Below are positions 62,634-64,000 of a DNA stretch of 64,000 nt, piece by piece; positions within the stretch are counted from its first letter, which is position 1; every line of letters starts with the position of its first letter. The stretch comes from Alteriqipengyuania abyssalis (GTDB lineage Bacteria; Pseudomonadota; Alphaproteobacteria; Sphingomonadales; Sphingomonadaceae), in the NCBI RefSeq assembly GCF_019857185.1, contig NZ_JAHWXP010000001.1, forward strand, positions 930,001 through 994,000, read 5' to 3'. Below the pieces are notes generated by a model, which saw only the letters and a list, made by a program, of their open reading frames with translations, had not been told where the DNA came from and searched no databases. The position numbers and the translations under genes were made by a program.

Positions 62634-63389
62634 ATGGCCCCGACCCGCTATGCCCTGACTCTCGAATTCGACGGCACGCCCTTCTTCGGCCTCCAGCGCC
62701 AGAAGGACGGGCCCAGCGTGCAGCAGGCGGTGGAGGAGGCCGCGCAGGCGGTCACCGGGCAGCAGGTCACTCTGCACAGCGCAGGGCGCACCGATACCGG
62801 CGTCCACGCGATCGCCATGCGCAGCCATTTCGATGTCGAGAGCAAGCTGACGCCATTTCGCATGGGCGAGGCGATCAACGCGCATCTGCGCCCTGCCCCC
62901 ATTGCAGTGACGCATTGCGAGGTCGTGCCGGAAGATTGGCACGCACGCTTCAGCTGCATCGGTCGCCGCTACCTCTATCGCATCATCAACCGCCGCGCCC
63001 CGCTGACGCTCGAGAAGAACCGCGCCTGGCTGGTCTCGCCCGAGTGCGACGCGGAGGCGATGCACCGCGCGGCGCAGAGCCTTGTCGGCCATCACGACTT
63101 CACCACCTTCCGCTCCGTCCACTGTCAGGCGGCAAGCCCGGTCAAGACGCTCGACCGGCTGGATGTGGAACGTGCGGGCGAGGAGATCCGCATCCACGTC
63201 GCCGCGCGCAGCTTCCTCCATCATCAGGTGCGCTCGATGGTCGGCTGCCTCGCGCTGGTCGGCATGGGGCGCTGGAACGAAGGCCGCATCGCGCAGGTTC
63301 TGGAAGCGAAAGACCGGCAGGAACTGGGCCTCAACGCGCCATCGCACGGGCTCTATTTCGTCGAGGCGATTTATCCTGAAGCGCCGTAA
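62634..63389 (+). CDS. truA: tRNA pseudouridine(38-40) synthase
   Basis: The 251-residue protein begins [20 protein letters not shown], has the catalytic Asp in [14 protein letters not shown] (about residue 54), the RRYLYRI segment and the [21 protein letters not shown] motif. It makes pseudouridine in the anticodon arm of several tRNAs. The first ATG at 62634 fits the family start. fmt lies upstream in the same direction, a common pairing. Confidence 0.95.
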   Translation: MAPTRYALTLEFDGTPFFGLQRQKDGPSVQQAVEEAAQAVTGQQVTLHSAGRTDTGVHAIAMRSHFDVESKLTPFRMGEAINAHLRPAPIAVTHCEVVPEDWHARFSCIGRRYLYRIINRRAPLTLEKNRAWLVSPECDAEAMHRAAQSLVGHHDFTTFRSVHCQAASPVKTLDRLDVERAGEEIRIHVAARSFLHHQVRSMVGCLALVGMGRWNEGRIAQVLEAKDRQELGLNAPSHGLYFVEAIYPEAP

Positions 63390-63433
63390 ACCCACCCCGC
63401 TGCGACTATCTCGCTATGCTCGATGTCTCGCTG

Positions 63434-63453
63434 CCCCTCCCTTGAGGGAGGGG
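63434..63453. terminator. Palindromic hairpin CCCCTCCC/GGGAGGGG after truA
   Basis: CCCCTCCC (63434-63441) pairs with GGGAGGGG (63446-63453) around a four-base loop, followed by TTTGGGGTGGG. It starts 45 bp past the truA stop. Similar GC hairpins are frequent in intergenic DNA of these bacteria. The remaining bases to the next gene show no other feature. Confidence 0.5.
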
Positions 63454-63544
63454 TTTGGGGTGGGTGTTCGGCAGTTGTAACTCGCGTAAGGGCCGCCTAG
63501 GTCGCGACGGCATAAGTTTCTAATCGCAACGAAAGGGACGAGGA

Positions 63545-64000
63545 ATGACCACCACCGGCAAACAGATCTTCACCACGCTGGAAAGCGACGGCACGCTGAC
63601 CGTCGAAGTCGCGACCAGCGAAACTCCCGAGCCCAAGGGCAATCAGGTGCTGGTGAAAATGGAAGCCGCGCCGATCAACCCGAGCGATCTTGCCCTGCTG
63701 TTTGGCCAGGCAGACCTCGACAATGCGGATTATTCCGAGGGCAAGATCGTCGCCAAGATGCCCGAGCCGTTCAACTCGGGCTCCAAGGGCCGCCACGGCC
63801 AGCGCATGCCGGTCGGCAATGAAGGCGCGGGCGAAGTGATCGCAACCGGCGATTCCGATGCGGCAAAGGCCCTGATGGGCAAGCGCGTCTCCTGCGTGCC
63901 CGGCACCGCCTACGCCGAATACGCCATCGCCGATGCCAATATGTGCCTGCCGCTGGGCGACATTTCGTCGAAGGATGGCGCCTCCGCCTTCGTCAACCCG
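63545..64000 (+). CDS. Zinc-type alcohol dehydrogenase/quinone reductase-like protein, partial at window edge
   Basis: The first 152 codons are present. The sequence MTTTGKQIFTTLESDGTLTV with VLVKMEAAPINPSDLALLFG and GNEGAGEVIATG is the typical opening of the medium-chain dehydrogenase/reductase GroES-like domain, most like the NADPH:quinone reductase branch. The NAD(P)-binding half is outside the window. GGGACGAGGA lies upstream of the ATG. Confidence 0.85.
   Translation, partial: MTTTGKQIFTTLESDGTLTVEVATSETPEPKGNQVLVKMEAAPINPSDLALLFGQADLDNADYSEGKIVAKMPEPFNSGSKGRHGQRMPVGNEGAGEVIATGDSDAAKALMGKRVSCVPGTAYAEYAIADANMCLPLGDISSKDGASAFVNP

Overview
The window is a 64 kb piece of a GC-rich alphaproteobacterial chromosome. 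The gene set points to Sphingomonadales, most likely Erythrobacteraceae: a CcrM-type GANTC methylase, ChvG/ChvI beside pckA, a three-part PntAB transhydrogenase, an ABA4-like membrane protein, a diheme cytochrome of the SO2930 type with its beta-helix partner, and many ATGA/GTGA start-stop overlaps. This assignment is inference from gene content and style, not from a marker gene. I found no rRNA, tRNA, CRISPR array, insertion sequence or prophage. Almost all of the window is ordinary core genome.

Layout. 0-8 kb: glmS, an O-antigen ligase-like protein, a lone CpaF ATPase, a DMT transporter, an entericidin-like lipopeptide and a secreted TPR/TonB_C-like protein. 8-16 kb, all on the minus strand: a dgt-led run (dgt, NAD(P)-binding protein, ABA4-like, ICMT-like and DUF938 methyltransferases), a racemase-family protein, and a tightly overlapping module of beta-helix protein, diheme cytochrome c and alpha/beta hydrolase. 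16-20 kb: a transhydrogenase operon (pntAA, pntAB, pntB) carrying a PH-domain gene and a fasciclin lipoprotein gene, led by a tiny aa3 oxidase subunit. 20-24.4 kb: an NtrC-like regulator, a hemerythrin, an SDR and folP. 24.5-26 kb: a visibly AT-richer insert with one ParB-like gene. 26-35 kb: ccrM with a marked regulatory leader, a Ca/Na antiporter, rnhB, a PQQ-type sugar dehydrogenase, DUF4253 and DUF1285 proteins, a CoA pyrophosphatase and cca. 35-49.5 kb: a duplicated secreted protein, parC, a DJ-1 family protein, a DUF4349 lipoprotein, two cysteine desulfurases with a [2Fe-2S] ferredoxin, a TonB-like protein, a DUF885 peptidase, a three-domain cNMP/FAD oxidoreductase and a glutaminyl cyclase. 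49.6-56.5 kb: pckA divergent from chvI-chvG-rapZ-EIIA-ptsH and an rRNA methyltransferase, a carbon-flux and envelope-stress signalling locus. 56.5-64 kb: several copies of a GC-rich palindromic repeat among a secreted protein, rmuC, a cysteine-rich copper protein, def, recR, fmt, truA and a truncated zinc-type dehydrogenase.

The points I find most worth following are: the AT-rich island with a ParB-like domain fused to a possibly HEPN-like helical domain; the ccrM leader with three GANTC sites and a perfect DnaA box; three copies of a 10-bp repeat between pckA and chvI; the missing hprK in that locus; a thioredoxin-reductase-like enzyme without its CxxC; and an NtrC-type regulator with an altered GAFTGA loop.
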